Part shown: piece by piece, positions 52,443 to 59,858 of the stretch | Position numbering within the stretch: the stretch's first letter is position 1 | How the letters are laid out: each line of letters begins with the position of its first letter | Assembly: GCA_964649825.1 (NCBI GenBank) | Contig: CAZYQW010000079.1 | Location: forward strand, 1 to 59,858 | Direction: 5' to 3' | Source: CAZYQW01 sp964649825 | Lineage (GTDB): Bacteria; Planctomycetota; B15-G4; JADJEK01 | Length of the DNA stretch: 59,858 nucleotides | Translations under genes and position numbers: made by a program | The notes under the pieces: model-generated | The model's input: only the letters and a program-made list of their open reading frames with translations | Told to the model about the DNA's origin: nothing | Databases searched by the model: none

Positions 52443-53372
52443 TCAACGCGCCGCGAACTCGTGCGCCCGGAAGTCGATCTCGAGCTGGTCGCGGCCGGTC
52501 GTCAGCAACGGATGCACCGACAGTCCGCTCGGGTTGCCTCCGTTCAGTACGACCCGGATGTAGCCCACGAACGGGCCTTCGGTCGGGCGGCCCCGCTCGT
52601 CCGGGCTAGATCTGGTGTCCTCGCGCTCCCACATCAGATACGTGAACAGCATCCCCAGCTCCATCCAGCGATCGTGGGCGCTCCCCTCGTACTCCTTGAA
52701 GTCGTCGGTCAGGAGTCGACGCAGCGGGATCCACTTGTTCGTGGACTCGATCCGCTCGAGCTCGGCCACGCCGTAGCCGTACGCCCAGTAGAGGGAGAAG
52801 TACGCGGCCAGTCCCTCGTCCACCCACAACGGCGGTTGGCGAGGAAACGCGGCCGCGACGTACTGGTGTGCGGCGGCATGCGTGATCCACATCTGCAGAA
52901 GGGTGTGGTCGCGCAAGTAGTACGTGGCCACCGCCTTCTCGGGGTGCTGCAGCGAGTAGAACGCGCCCATGAAGGACGAGTGCTCCTGCCCGTGCTGCTC
53001 GCCGAACGCGTTGTACTCGGGCAGGCTCGGAAAGATGAAGATCGGGAACTTCGCCGGCGGCGCGTAGTCCACGTCGAGGATCGACTGGAAGTGCCCAAGC
53101 ATGGTGTCGAGGCCCTGCGCGACCTCGAGTCCGAACGCGCGGCTGTGGGTCGTTCGCACCTCGTAGTACCGCGACTCGACGCGCCAGGCCGATTCCCACG
53201 TCGAGTGATCCTCACGCAGCGTGATCTTCTCGCGAACGGCGGCGCCTTCGCGCGCGATCGCGTCGGCGAGGACCTTCTCGTACAGCCGCTTCGATCCCAC
53301 GGCGTCCGAGTCGCCCGGCGCCGCCGCGGCCGAGGCGCAGAACCCGACGAGAAGCAGTGCTCGCGAACGCAT
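52443..53372 (-). CDS. Exported gluzincin-like protein lacking the catalytic Glu
   Basis: The start is ATG 53372, seven bases after AGGAG; 309 residues with a signal peptide (about 1-19). The chain resembles DUF1570/M1-like metallopeptidases: 'YYEVRTTHSRAFGLEVAQGLDTMLGHFQSIL', 'FPIFIFPSLPEYNAFG', then a would-be zinc site 'WITHAAAHQYVAAAFPRQPPLWVDEGLAAYFSLY'. The His pair (165 and 169) and the downstream Glu186 are in place for an HExxH...E site, but the catalytic Glu is Ala166. It may bind zinc but should not hydrolyse peptides by the usual mechanism. Upstream on the same strand lies an RHS remnant whose last codons run into this gene's leader. Confidence 0.8.
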   Translation of the reverse strand: MRSRALLLVGFCASAAAAPGDSDAVGSKRLYEKVLADAIAREGAAVREKITLREDHSTWESAWRVESRYYEVRTTHSRAFGLEVAQGLDTMLGHFQSILDVDYAPPAKFPIFIFPSLPEYNAFGEQHGQEHSSFMGAFYSLQHPEKAVATYYLRDHTLLQMWITHAAAHQYVAAAFPRQPPLWVDEGLAAYFSLYWAYGYGVAELERIESTNKWIPLRRLLTDDFKEYEGSAHDRWMELGMLFTYLMWEREDTRSSPDERGRPTEGPFVGYIRVVLNGGNPSGLSVHPLLTTGRDQLEIDFRAHEFAAR

Positions 53373-53402
53373 GTATGGGCTCCTGGTCAGGTCCGACCGC
53401 GT

Positions 53403-53805
53403 CATGAGTCAACGTGAAGTCGTCGTCGATGTCGCGTGCCTCGAGCTCGTTCACCTCGTTGCGCGTCCGGACCTCGTCGAGCTCGTCGGGGTCCGTGAAG
53501 TTCCCGTCGCCGTCGAGGTCGAGCTTGTTGCGGCTCCACTTCGACCAGACGCACGCCGTGATCCGGTTGAGTTCGTCCATCCGGGTGCTGGTGCTGGAAC
53601 TGGTGTAGAGGCAGTAGAACACGTCCGGCTCGTCGTAGACCGTCCCCACGACCGTGCCCGTTTCCAGGTACTCGTACTTCGCGAGGGACACGGCTCCGTC
53701 CTTGACCTCCGTCACGCGGCTCGCATCGTCGTCGAGCGAGCTCGAGGACGAGTCAGTCTACGTGATCACGTTTCCCGAGGGGAACGTGGCCTGAGTCTTT
53801 CGCAG
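53403..53805 (-). pseudogene. Remnant of an RHS-repeat protein
   Basis: On the minus strand a single frame reads '..LRKTQATFPSGNVIT', then TAG at 53758-53760, then 'TDSSSSSLDDDASRVTEVKDGAVSLAKYEYLETGTVVGTVYD..', '..TRMDELNRITACVWSKW', '..LDLDGDGNFTDPDELDEV' and 'NELEARDIDDDFTLTHD'. The 'YEYLGTG..V', 'MDELNRI' and 'ASRV..I.DG' patterns are those of RHS/YD repeats in large surface proteins. A Tyr codon changed to TAG would explain the break. No start, no secretion signal and no C-terminal toxin are present, so this is a fragment of a once much longer gene. A GTG at 53715 could start a product of about 110 residues, but I doubt it is functional. Confidence 0.6.
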
Positions 53806-53839
53806 GGTGTTTCGGCCGCCCGTGTTCCGGCATCGACGG

Positions 53840-54012
53840 CGGAATCGCGGTCGTACGACGACGGACGTGGAAGGGCGGTTCTCGGTCGGTCCGGTTCCGG
53901 CCGAGCGCCGCTACGACGTCGTCGCGACCCAGGGCGATCGACGGACCCGTCGGCTCGACATCCGCGCCGGGGATGGACGTGATCGTGAAGCTCGGATCGA
54001 GATGACGCGGTG
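53840..54012 (+). pseudogene. Fragment of a carboxypeptidase-regulatory-like domain
   Basis: On the plus strand the frame reads 'TTTDVEGRFSVGPVPAERRYDVVATQGDRRTRRLDI...DREARIEMTR'. This is a single strand-turn-strand unit of the CarboxypepD_reg type, with the usual 'TD..GRF..GP.P..RYDV.A'. There is no start codon with a ribosome site, no signal sequence, and the frame loses protein character after about 54012. It lies beside the RHS remnant on the opposite strand, so this 650-base interval appears to be a graveyard of two surface-protein genes. Confidence 0.5.
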
Positions 54013-54055
54013 CCGCCGAGCGCGAACGGTGCCGCGGTCGCGCACCGACCCGGCT

Positions 54056-56023
54056 TCAGCGACCGCCGCTCTTTCCGCCCGACGCGGCGATGCGGGCGAT
54101 CTCCTCGGGCGTCAACGCGCGCGTGTACACCGCGAAATCGTCCAGCATGCCCTTGTAGAACTTGCCGCCGCCCGCGTGCTGGCCGATCCGTGCGATCGCG
54201 GGGTTCGCCAGGCTGCCCAGCAGCGTCAGACTCACCGCGAACGGGGAGTCCGGTGTCAGCACGCCATTCACGTAGAAGCGTACTTGCGGCGACGCGGCGC
54301 TGCGATGCACCACGCAAGCGACGTGCGCGATCTGGTTCGTGGGCACGGCGGTGGTGGACACGTAATTGACCCACGTCCCCGCTCGTGACAACTGCAGAGA
54401 AATCTGACCATTGCGCAGGAACAACGTGTATCCGGCGCTGAACGGCACTCGTTTCTCGAGGATCGCCTGGATGCCGGTCGAGCCGGACGCGACGTTCACG
54501 AACCCCTCGATGGTGAAATCCGGGCCGATCATGTCGAGATAGCTGGGACTCGCGGTCGGCTCCACCCAATCGTTGATGCCATCGAGGAGGATTCCTCCGC
54601 CATGGAGGCCGGGTCCGATCGCGGCGCCGCCCGACATCGTGCCGCTGACGTTCGCGATCGCGTCATCGGTCTCCGTGGTGACGCCGACGACCTCGCTCTC
54701 GTCGAACTTCCACCAGCTCACGCATCCGTCGGGCAGCGGAGCGAAGCTCGAGGATGCCTCGCCTCCCACCGGATTGAATTCGAAGAAGTTCCTCGGCTCG
54801 AGGTCGAGACCGGTCCAGTGGATACCCGTGATTCCCGTGACGCCGCACGGCAGGTCGTTCTTCGAGCGATCCTCGTCGTGCGGGTCATGATAGATCGACG
54901 TTCGGACCCAGACGACGGGATCGGTCACGAACGCGTCCGCCGTCCCGACCGGATAGCCGTACACGTACAGGTCCGGCGGCGTCACGTGCGTCGTCTGCCA
55001 CCCGAGCTCCGATGCGTTCCACTGCGAGATTCCAGCGTCCCACTGCGTCCAGGCCTCGTTGGGTCCGTAGTGTCGCGCGAGTCCCTCGAAGTTGAACGGG
55101 CTCACCTCGTAGCCGGGGTCGTTGCCATGGAAGTTCGGATGCGCACCGTCGACGATCGTCGCGCGAATGAAGTTCGCGACGTTTGCGCTGATGTCGTTGA
55201 ACTGCTCGGGCACGAGAGTGATCGCGACGTCCTTCGCCTGGGCCCCTGGTCCATCGACATGGGTCGAGCTGTCGACCCGGTCGACATTGTCCCCGAACAA
55301 GTTGAAGTGGACATGCCACAGAACGTTGTGCATGTGTCCCTGAGTCGGGTCGGACGGATTGTTGTAACCCGTCGCTCCGACGCGCAGCGTGATCGTGCCG
55401 TCGTTCCGGAAGCCGTACTGGACGACGTAGTCGTAGTTGCCCGCGTCGTAGACCGACCACGCGACGACCTCGAGCAAGCGTCGAGCCCGGTTGCGATACG
55501 CGCCCTGATGGTGCTTGTCCAACCAGGCGGGACCCAGATCTCGCAGCTCGACGACGACTCGTGGCTTGTTGTCACCGGACAACGTCTCGAGCGACGCCAC
55601 TCCATCGCGCGGAAGGTCTACGTCGCTGACGGCGTCGAGCACCGCGTACGGGTTCATGTCGTAGAGCCGCGGCGCTGCGTTTGGATCCCAGAACGGACCG
55701 CCGTTGTAGGCGACGAAGATCTCGGCCGGACCGGCTCCATCGAGGACACGCGTGAAGCTCGCTTCGTCGGGCCGCCGAACCGACGCGTTGGCGATCCACA
55801 CGCCCTTGATTCCGCGCTGCTCGAGGCAGACCTGCCATTCGATCAGGCCGAAATCGATGGCGAGCTGTGCGCTCATCGGCCCATCGCACCCTTGAGTCCA
55901 CGTATAGGTCTGTGCCTGCGCGGAGAGCGCCAGCGTCGCTCCGATCCCGATCGGCGCGGCGCGCCGCAGGACGCGCGACCATGAGATGGCGGCGAGAGAC
56001 GCGATGCACCCGTGAGTCTTCAT
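54056..56023 (-). CDS. Secreted copper amine oxidase fused to a LamG domain
   Basis: A 655-residue protein with a signal peptide (about 1-37, ..ALSAQAQTY) and GGAG upstream of ATG 56023. Residues about 55-420 match the catalytic domain of copper amine oxidases: 'AEIFVAYNGGPFWDPNAAPRLYDMNPYAVLD' (candidate catalytic Asp122), the cofactor site N-Y-D-Y at 196-199 with Tyr197 as the topaquinone precursor, the copper pair H237-x-H239, a third ligand His379 in 'SIYHDPHDED', and the closing 'LDLEPRNFFEFNP'. The usual N2/N3 domains are missing. Residues about 430-640 are a LamG/concanavalin-like domain ('SWWKFDES', 'GPDFTIEGFVNVASG', 'FYVNGVLT', 'FYKGMLDDFAVYTRALTPEEI'). It probably oxidises primary amines outside the cell while bound to a glycan or surface; the substrate is unknown. 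Confidence 0.85.
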   Translation of the reverse strand: MKTHGCIASLAAISWSRVLRRAAPIGIGATLALSAQAQTYTWTQGCDGPMSAQLAIDFGLIEWQVCLEQRGIKGVWIANASVRRPDEASFTRVLDGAGPAEIFVAYNGGPFWDPNAAPRLYDMNPYAVLDAVSDVDLPRDGVASLETLSGDNKPRVVVELRDLGPAWLDKHHQGAYRNRARRLLEVVAWSVYDAGNYDYVVQYGFRNDGTITLRVGATGYNNPSDPTQGHMHNVLWHVHFNLFGDNVDRVDSSTHVDGPGAQAKDVAITLVPEQFNDISANVANFIRATIVDGAHPNFHGNDPGYEVSPFNFEGLARHYGPNEAWTQWDAGISQWNASELGWQTTHVTPPDLYVYGYPVGTADAFVTDPVVWVRTSIYHDPHDEDRSKNDLPCGVTGITGIHWTGLDLEPRNFFEFNPVGGEASSSFAPLPDGCVSWWKFDESEVVGVTTETDDAIANVSGTMSGGAAIGPGLHGGGILLDGINDWVEPTASPSYLDMIGPDFTIEGFVNVASGSTGIQAILEKRVPFSAGYTLFLRNGQISLQLSRAGTWVNYVSTTAVPTNQIAHVACVVHRSAASPQVRFYVNGVLTPDSPFAVSLTLLGSLANPAIARIGQHAGGGKFYKGMLDDFAVYTRALTPEEIARIAASGGKSGGR

Positions 56024-56427
56024 GACGTGTTGCTCCAGCGGTCGGTCGGACGTGGCGCCGCCGCGGAACTTCGCTCGGCGCGTCGACGAGGTAAGGAGCG
56101 GAATGACCGGACCGGTTCGTCACGAAAAAACGGGCGCCTCCGATTCGAGAGTCGCCGGATCCGTTCCGGCGCTCGCGGTGTACACCGCGGCGCTCGAGGT
56201 CTACTCGGACCATTTTTGCCGTCGATGCGGGCGCTGGCCAAGCTGCAGGTCCGCGCGGGCCGCGAGTACGGCGGACGGAGCGGATGTTGAAGAAAGGCTC
56301 GGACGATTCGTGAGCCCGTGGCGCGTCTCGGTAAGTGCACCTCCGCGCGGGCGACGCCGTTGGCAGCGCCGTGGACGTCGCGTACGCTGGGCCGGTCCCT
56401 CTCGATCCCCGGCCGGAGTCCTCGCGA
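56024..56427. other. Divergent intergenic region, nothing recognised
   Basis: About 400 bases between the amine oxidase and amidohydrolase genes, which are transcribed away from each other. The only AT-richer spots are near 56124-56130 and 56210-56216. I see no gene, strong hairpin or repeat; promoters for both genes must lie here. Confidence 0.4.
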
Positions 56428-59400
56428 ATGTCGACGTCGATGCTCTTCCTCCTCGCGTTGCTCGTTCCGTCCCCGATTCTCGACGATGAGGAGAAGGACG
56501 CCGCTTGGGACGTCGACGCGCCCGAAGGTCCGTCTCGAGAGATCACGATCGACGCCGGCGAAGGGACCTGGATGTCCCTCGACGTCAGCCCCGACGGCAA
56601 GACGGTCGTGTTCGACCTGCTGGGCGACCTCTACACCGTTCCGATCGGCGGGGGCGACGCGACGCCGCTCACCGAAGGGATCGCGTGGGACATGCAGCCG
56701 CGGTTCTCGCCCGACGGAACAAGGGTCGCGTTCACCAGCGACGCGGGCGGCGGCGACAATCTGTGGGTGGTCGACGCGGACGGCCGGAACCGTCGCGCCG
56801 TCACCAAGGAGACGTTCCGACTGGTCACGAGCCCCGGCTGGTCGCCGGACGGAACGTACCTCGTCGGCCGCAAGCACTTCACGTCGCGGCGCTCGCTCGG
56901 CGCCGGCGAGATGTGGCTGTATCACGTCCACGGCGACGGCAGCGGGCTGCAGATGACGACCAAACCGTCCGAGCAGAAGGACGTCGGCGAACCGGCCTTC
57001 TCGCCCGACGGACGGTACCTCTACTACAGCTACGACGCGTCGCCGGGCGGAACGTTCGCCTACAACAAGGACTCGAACGGACAGATCTACGTCATCGCTC
57101 GTCTCGACCGCGAGACCGGCGAGGGCATCGATCTCGTGACCGGACCCGGCGGTGCCGCGCGGCCGACGCCGTCGCCCGACGGCAACTGGCTCGCGTTCGT
57201 GCGCCGCGTCCGGTTCCAGACCACGCTCTTCCTGCTCGACCTCCGCTCGGGCGTCGCCCGTCCCGTCTACGATCGGCTCGAGCGCGACATGCAGGAGACG
57301 TGGGCGATCCACGGCGTCTACCCGACGATGGCCTGGACGCCCGATTCCAGTTCGATCGTCCTCTGGGCGAAGGGGAAGATCCATCGGGTCGACACGACCA
57401 CAGGCGCCGCGACCGAGATCCCGTTTCGCGTCCGCTCGACGCGTACGATCCAACCCGCGGTGCGGTTCGAACAGGAGGCGGCGCCAAGCCAGGTCGACGT
57501 CAAGTGCCTGCGCTGGGTCCGGGTCTCGCCGGACGGAACACGGGTCGTGTACCAGGCGCTCGGCCACCTCTACGTGAAGGAGCTGCCGGACGGGGCGCCG
57601 CGCCGCCTGACGAAGCAGAACGATCGCTTCGAGTTCTCCCCGTCGTTCAGCCGCGACGGCAAGTGGATCGTGTACGTGGCGTGGGACGACGACTCCCTCG
57701 CGTCGGTCGAAGTCGTCTCCGCCGACGGCGGCGAAGGCCGCGCGCTGACCACCGACAAGGGACACTACGTCGACCCGGCAATCTCGCCCGACGGAGAGAT
57801 GGTCGTGTACGGAAAGGTCTCCGGAGGCTACCTCACGTCGCCCGCGTGGAGCCTCGAGACCGGCCTGTACCGGGTTCCGTTCGAAGGGGGAAACGCGGAG
57901 CGCGTGACGAAGCGGGGCACGAACCCGCAGTTCGGCAAGCGCAGCGACCGCGTCTTCCTCATGACGGTGGAGCCGAACGGCGACGTCGACCGCCGCGCGT
58001 TGATCAGCGTCGGGCTCGACGGCAAGGAGGAGCGCACCCACCTCGTGAGCGAGGCGGCGACCGAGTACGCGGTCTCACCGGACGAGGAGTGGGTCGCGTT
58101 CATCGAGCGCTACCACGCCTACGTCGTCCCGCTCGCTCCGATCGGGCGCGAAGTCAAGGTCGGTCCGAACGAGAACTCGATCCCGAAGGCGCGCGTGACG
58201 AAGGACACGGGTGAGAACCTGCAATGGTCCGGCGACGGAACGAAGCTCCACTGGTCGCTCGGCCCGACCCTGTACACGCGCGCGCTCACCGACTCGTTCG
58301 CGTTCCTGGATGGAGCGCCCGAGACGCTGCCCGAGCCTCCGACCGAGGGGATCGCCATCGGCTTCACCCACGACGGGACGGGAAGCGCGGCGGGCACGAC
58401 CGCGCTGATCGGCGGCCGCGTGGTGACGATGCGCGGCGACGAGGTGATCGAGGACGGCACGGTCATCGTCGAGGGGAACCGTATCGCGAAGGTGGGCCCG
58501 CGCGCCGACGTCGAGGTCCCCGCCGGCGCCCAGGTCGTGAACGCGGCCGGCACGACGATCATGCCCGGCATCATCGACGTGCATGCGCACGGCGGCCAGG
58601 CGTCGGACGCCGGCGTGACGCCCCGGCGCAACTGGATCCACCACGCCAACCTCGCGTTCGGCGTCACCACGATCCACGACCCGTCGAACGACACGAACGC
58701 GATCTTCGCGGTGAGCGAGCTCGCCAAGGCGGGGATGGTGCTCTCTCCGCGCACGTTCTCGACGGGCACGATCCTCTACGGCGCGGCGGGCTCGTTCAAG
58801 GCCGAGATCGACGGCCTCGACGACGCGCGGTTCCATCTGCGCCGCCTGAAGTCGATCGGGGCGTTCTCGGTGAAGAGCTACAACCAGCCGCGTCGCGATC
58901 AACGCCAGCAGGTCATCCAGGCCGCGCGCGAGCTCGGGATGCACGTCTATCCCGAGGGCGGCTCGACGTTCATGCACAACCTGACGATGGTCGTGGACGG
59001 CCACACCGGCGTCGAGCACTCCCTCCCCGTCGAGCGCATCTACCAGGACGTCGTGCAGCTCTGGGGCGCGTCCGAGGTCGGCTACACGCCGACGTTGATC
59101 GTCGGGTACGGCGGCATCTGGGGCGAGAACTACTTCTACGACACGGCCAACGTGTGGGAGAACGAGCGACTGATGACGTTCGTCCCGCGCTTCGTGGTCG
59201 ATCCACGTTCGCGCCGCCGGACGAGGGCGCCCGCCGAGGAGTACAACACGCTGAAGAGCGCGGCCATCTGCCGAGCGCTGCTGGACGGCGGCGCACGTTG
59301 CCAGCTCGGTGCGCACGGCCAGCTCGCCGGCCTCGGCGCGCATTGGGAGCTGTGGCTCTTGAAGGAGGGCGGCCTCACCAACCACGAGGCGCTGCGCGCC

Positions 59401-59718
59401 GCCACGCTCGACGGCGCCCGGTACCTCGGGATGGAGACGAACCTCGGCTCGATCGAAACCGGCAAGCTCGCCGACCTGATCGTCCTCGACGAGAACCCGC
59501 TCGACGACATCCGGAACTCCGAGCACGTGCGCTACACGATGCTGGACGGACGCATGTACGACTCGCGGACGATGAAGCCGGCGTTCGACGAGCACGCCGA
59601 GACCCCGCGCTTCTTCTGGTCGGACATGCAGAACGGCCTGCCGGCTCAGGTCCGCATCGGCGGCTGCGTGGGCTGCATGGGCACTGGCCACGAGCACGAG
59701 CGCGTCGGGTACCACTAG
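56428..59718 (+). CDS. Exported beta-propeller plus amidohydrolase protein
   Basis: ATG 56428 gives 1096 residues with a short signal peptide (about 1-18); GGAG lies ten bases upstream. Residues about 35-630 form TolB/PD40-type propeller blades ('LDVSPDGKTVVFDLLGDLYTVPIGGG', 'PRFSPDGTRVAFTSDAGGGDNLWVVDADG', 'PSFSRDGKWIVYVAWDDD', 'PAISPDGEMVVYGKVSGG'). Residues about 660-1080 are an amidohydrolase of the imidazolonepropionase/dipeptidase-like branch: 'TTIMPGIIDVHAHGG' with the H-x-H metal pair near 717, 'FSVKSYNQPRRD' with a candidate Lys, 'TGVEHSLP', 'LGAHGQLAGLGAHWELWLL' and 'IETGKLADLIVLDENPLDDI'. TolB-amidohydrolase fusions are widespread and mostly uncharacterised. A Cys-rich ending (GGCVGCMGTGHEHERVGYH) closes the chain two bases before the right-hand repeat. 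Confidence 0.9.
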   Translation: MSTSMLFLLALLVPSPILDDEEKDAAWDVDAPEGPSREITIDAGEGTWMSLDVSPDGKTVVFDLLGDLYTVPIGGGDATPLTEGIAWDMQPRFSPDGTRVAFTSDAGGGDNLWVVDADGRNRRAVTKETFRLVTSPGWSPDGTYLVGRKHFTSRRSLGAGEMWLYHVHGDGSGLQMTTKPSEQKDVGEPAFSPDGRYLYYSYDASPGGTFAYNKDSNGQIYVIARLDRETGEGIDLVTGPGGAARPTPSPDGNWLAFVRRVRFQTTLFLLDLRSGVARPVYDRLERDMQETWAIHGVYPTMAWTPDSSSIVLWAKGKIHRVDTTTGAATEIPFRVRSTRTIQPAVRFEQEAAPSQVDVKCLRWVRVSPDGTRVVYQALGHLYVKELPDGAPRRLTKQNDRFEFSPSFSRDGKWIVYVAWDDDSLASVEVVSADGGEGRALTTDKGHYVDPAISPDGEMVVYGKVSGGYLTSPAWSLETGLYRVPFEGGNAERVTKRGTNPQFGKRSDRVFLMTVEPNGDVDRRALISVGLDGKEERTHLVSEAATEYAVSPDEEWVAFIERYHAYVVPLAPIGREVKVGPNENSIPKARVTKDTGENLQWSGDGTKLHWSLGPTLYTRALTDSFAFLDGAPETLPEPPTEGIAIGFTHDGTGSAAGTTALIGGRVVTMRGDEVIEDGTVIVEGNRIAKVGPRADVEVPAGAQVVNAAGTTIMPGIIDVHAHGGQASDAGVTPRRNWIHHANLAFGVTTIHDPSNDTNAIFAVSELAKAGMVLSPRTFSTGTILYGAAGSFKAEIDGLDDARFHLRRLKSIGAFSVKSYNQPRRDQRQQVIQAARELGMHVYPEGGSTFMHNLTMVVDGHTGVEHSLPVERIYQDVVQLWGASEVGYTPTLIVGYGGIWGENYFYDTANVWENERLMTFVPRFVVDPRSRRRTRAPAEEYNTLKSAAICRALLDGGARCQLGAHGQLAGLGAHWELWLLKEGGLTNHEALRAATLDGARYLGMETNLGSIETGKLADLIVLDENPLDDIRNSEHVRYTMLDGRMYDSRTMKPAFDEHAETPRFFWSDMQNGLPAQVRIGGCVGCMGTGHEHERVGYH

Positions 59719-59719
59719 A

Positions 59720-59857
59720 CTAGTGGTGTGATTCAGATTGTTGGTGGATTATCCGGAGGTCATCGTCGTCGCTGGCAAGGCGCGACGACGACCGCGTATT
59801 CGAGATACGTCGAGGAGGAGCAACGCAGCAAGCGATGACGAGGGCCCCGGAGAAACG
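59720..59857 (+). repeat. 138-bp terminal inverted repeat, right copy, with nested complementary segments
   Basis: Exact reverse complement of 1-138. Inside it, GTCATCG (59759-59765) pairs with CGATGAC (59833-59839), enclosing CGTCGTCGC/GCGACGACG (59764-59772 with 59782-59790) and CGTAT/ATACG (59795-59799 with 59805-59809), a possible branched fold. At its inner edge, ACCACTAG-A-CTAGTGGT (59711-59727) is a perfect interrupted palindrome that includes the last codons of the amidohydrolase gene. An ATG at 59835 may open the element's own gene, since GAGGAGGAG lies about 14 bases before it, but only eight codons are visible. Confidence 0.9.
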
Positions 59858-59858
59858 T

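Noticed and set aside
1..59858. A linear plasmid or phage with 138-bp terminal inverted repeats
   Set aside because: There are no replication, partition, terminal-protein or phage structural genes, and the gene content is chromosomal in character; a multicopy repeat at an assembly break is simpler.
1..59858. CRISPR arrays, tRNA and rRNA genes
   Set aside because: The only tandem repeats are the 7-mer and 12-mer trios, too short and without spacers. No tRNA-like cloverleaf with a TTCGA arm and no rRNA-like conserved stretch was seen.

Overview
The window is GC-rich, gene-dense DNA, most likely from a bacterium of the phylum Planctomycetota. Four kinds of evidence point there: serine/threonine kinases that carry the planctomycete-type N-terminal module next to ECF sigma factors; many secreted proteins built from PQQ, FG-GAP, LamG, G8, RHS and carboxypeptidase-regulatory-like modules; a VIT-VWA-HEAT protein; and a secreted protein with a Gly/Cys-rich C-terminal domain typical of planctomycete exoproteins. 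I see no rRNA, tRNA, CRISPR array, phage structural gene or replication gene. Nearly all long open frames opposite the genes listed here are GC-driven shadows.

Both ends of the window carry the same 138-bp sequence in opposite orientation (1-138 and 59720-59857). It looks like the edge of a multicopy structured element, and probably explains why the contig stops there.

Layout. 0.2-9.2 kb: a membrane-anchored carboxypeptidase-regulatory-like protein, a PQQ propeller with EF-hands, a VIT-VWA-HEAT protein with a short HEAT paralogue, and a frameshifted small exoprotein. 9.4-13.3 kb: a frameshifted G8-domain exoprotein and a second regulatory-like surface protein. 13.4-19.1 kb: a signalling island of a dCache-type sensor kinase, a compact sigma-70 factor, two ECF sigma factors, and a kinase-less membrane sensor that overlaps the second ECF gene. 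19.1-25.4 kb: a secreted propeller, a DUF2092/DUF6515-like pair, a kinase with TPRs and a small unknown protein. 25.6-29.2 kb: an ECF sigma factor overlapping a kinase with a SUMF1-like C-terminus. 29.5-35.5 kb: an FG-GAP exoprotein and a three-gene set of DUF2167-like protein, methyltransferase and TPR-CHAT protease. 35.6-38.5 kb: an ECF sigma factor fused through a membrane segment to extracytoplasmic beta-sandwich domains, with a coupled small secreted gene. 38.7-45.3 kb: exoprotein, DUF454, subtilase, degenerate DksA/TraR protein and an alkaline-phosphatase-fold lipoprotein. 45.5-49.6 kb: a trehalose operon (otsA, then an OtsB-GH15 fusion). 50.0-52.4 kb: a zinc-ribbon kinase with TPRs. 52.4-56.0 kb: a gluzincin-like protein without its catalytic Glu, two gene remnants, and a copper amine oxidase fused to LamG. 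56.4-59.7 kb: a propeller-amidohydrolase.

The recurring theme is transmembrane signalling that feeds alternative sigma factors (four kinases, five sigma-like proteins, two dCache-like sensors), set among cell-surface and secreted proteins. Three genes have apparent frameshifts (about 8720, 10590 and 35770) and one remnant has a nonsense codon (53758-53760). These may be real decay, recoding or sequence error. All functions are read from motifs and family knowledge; no database search was run.
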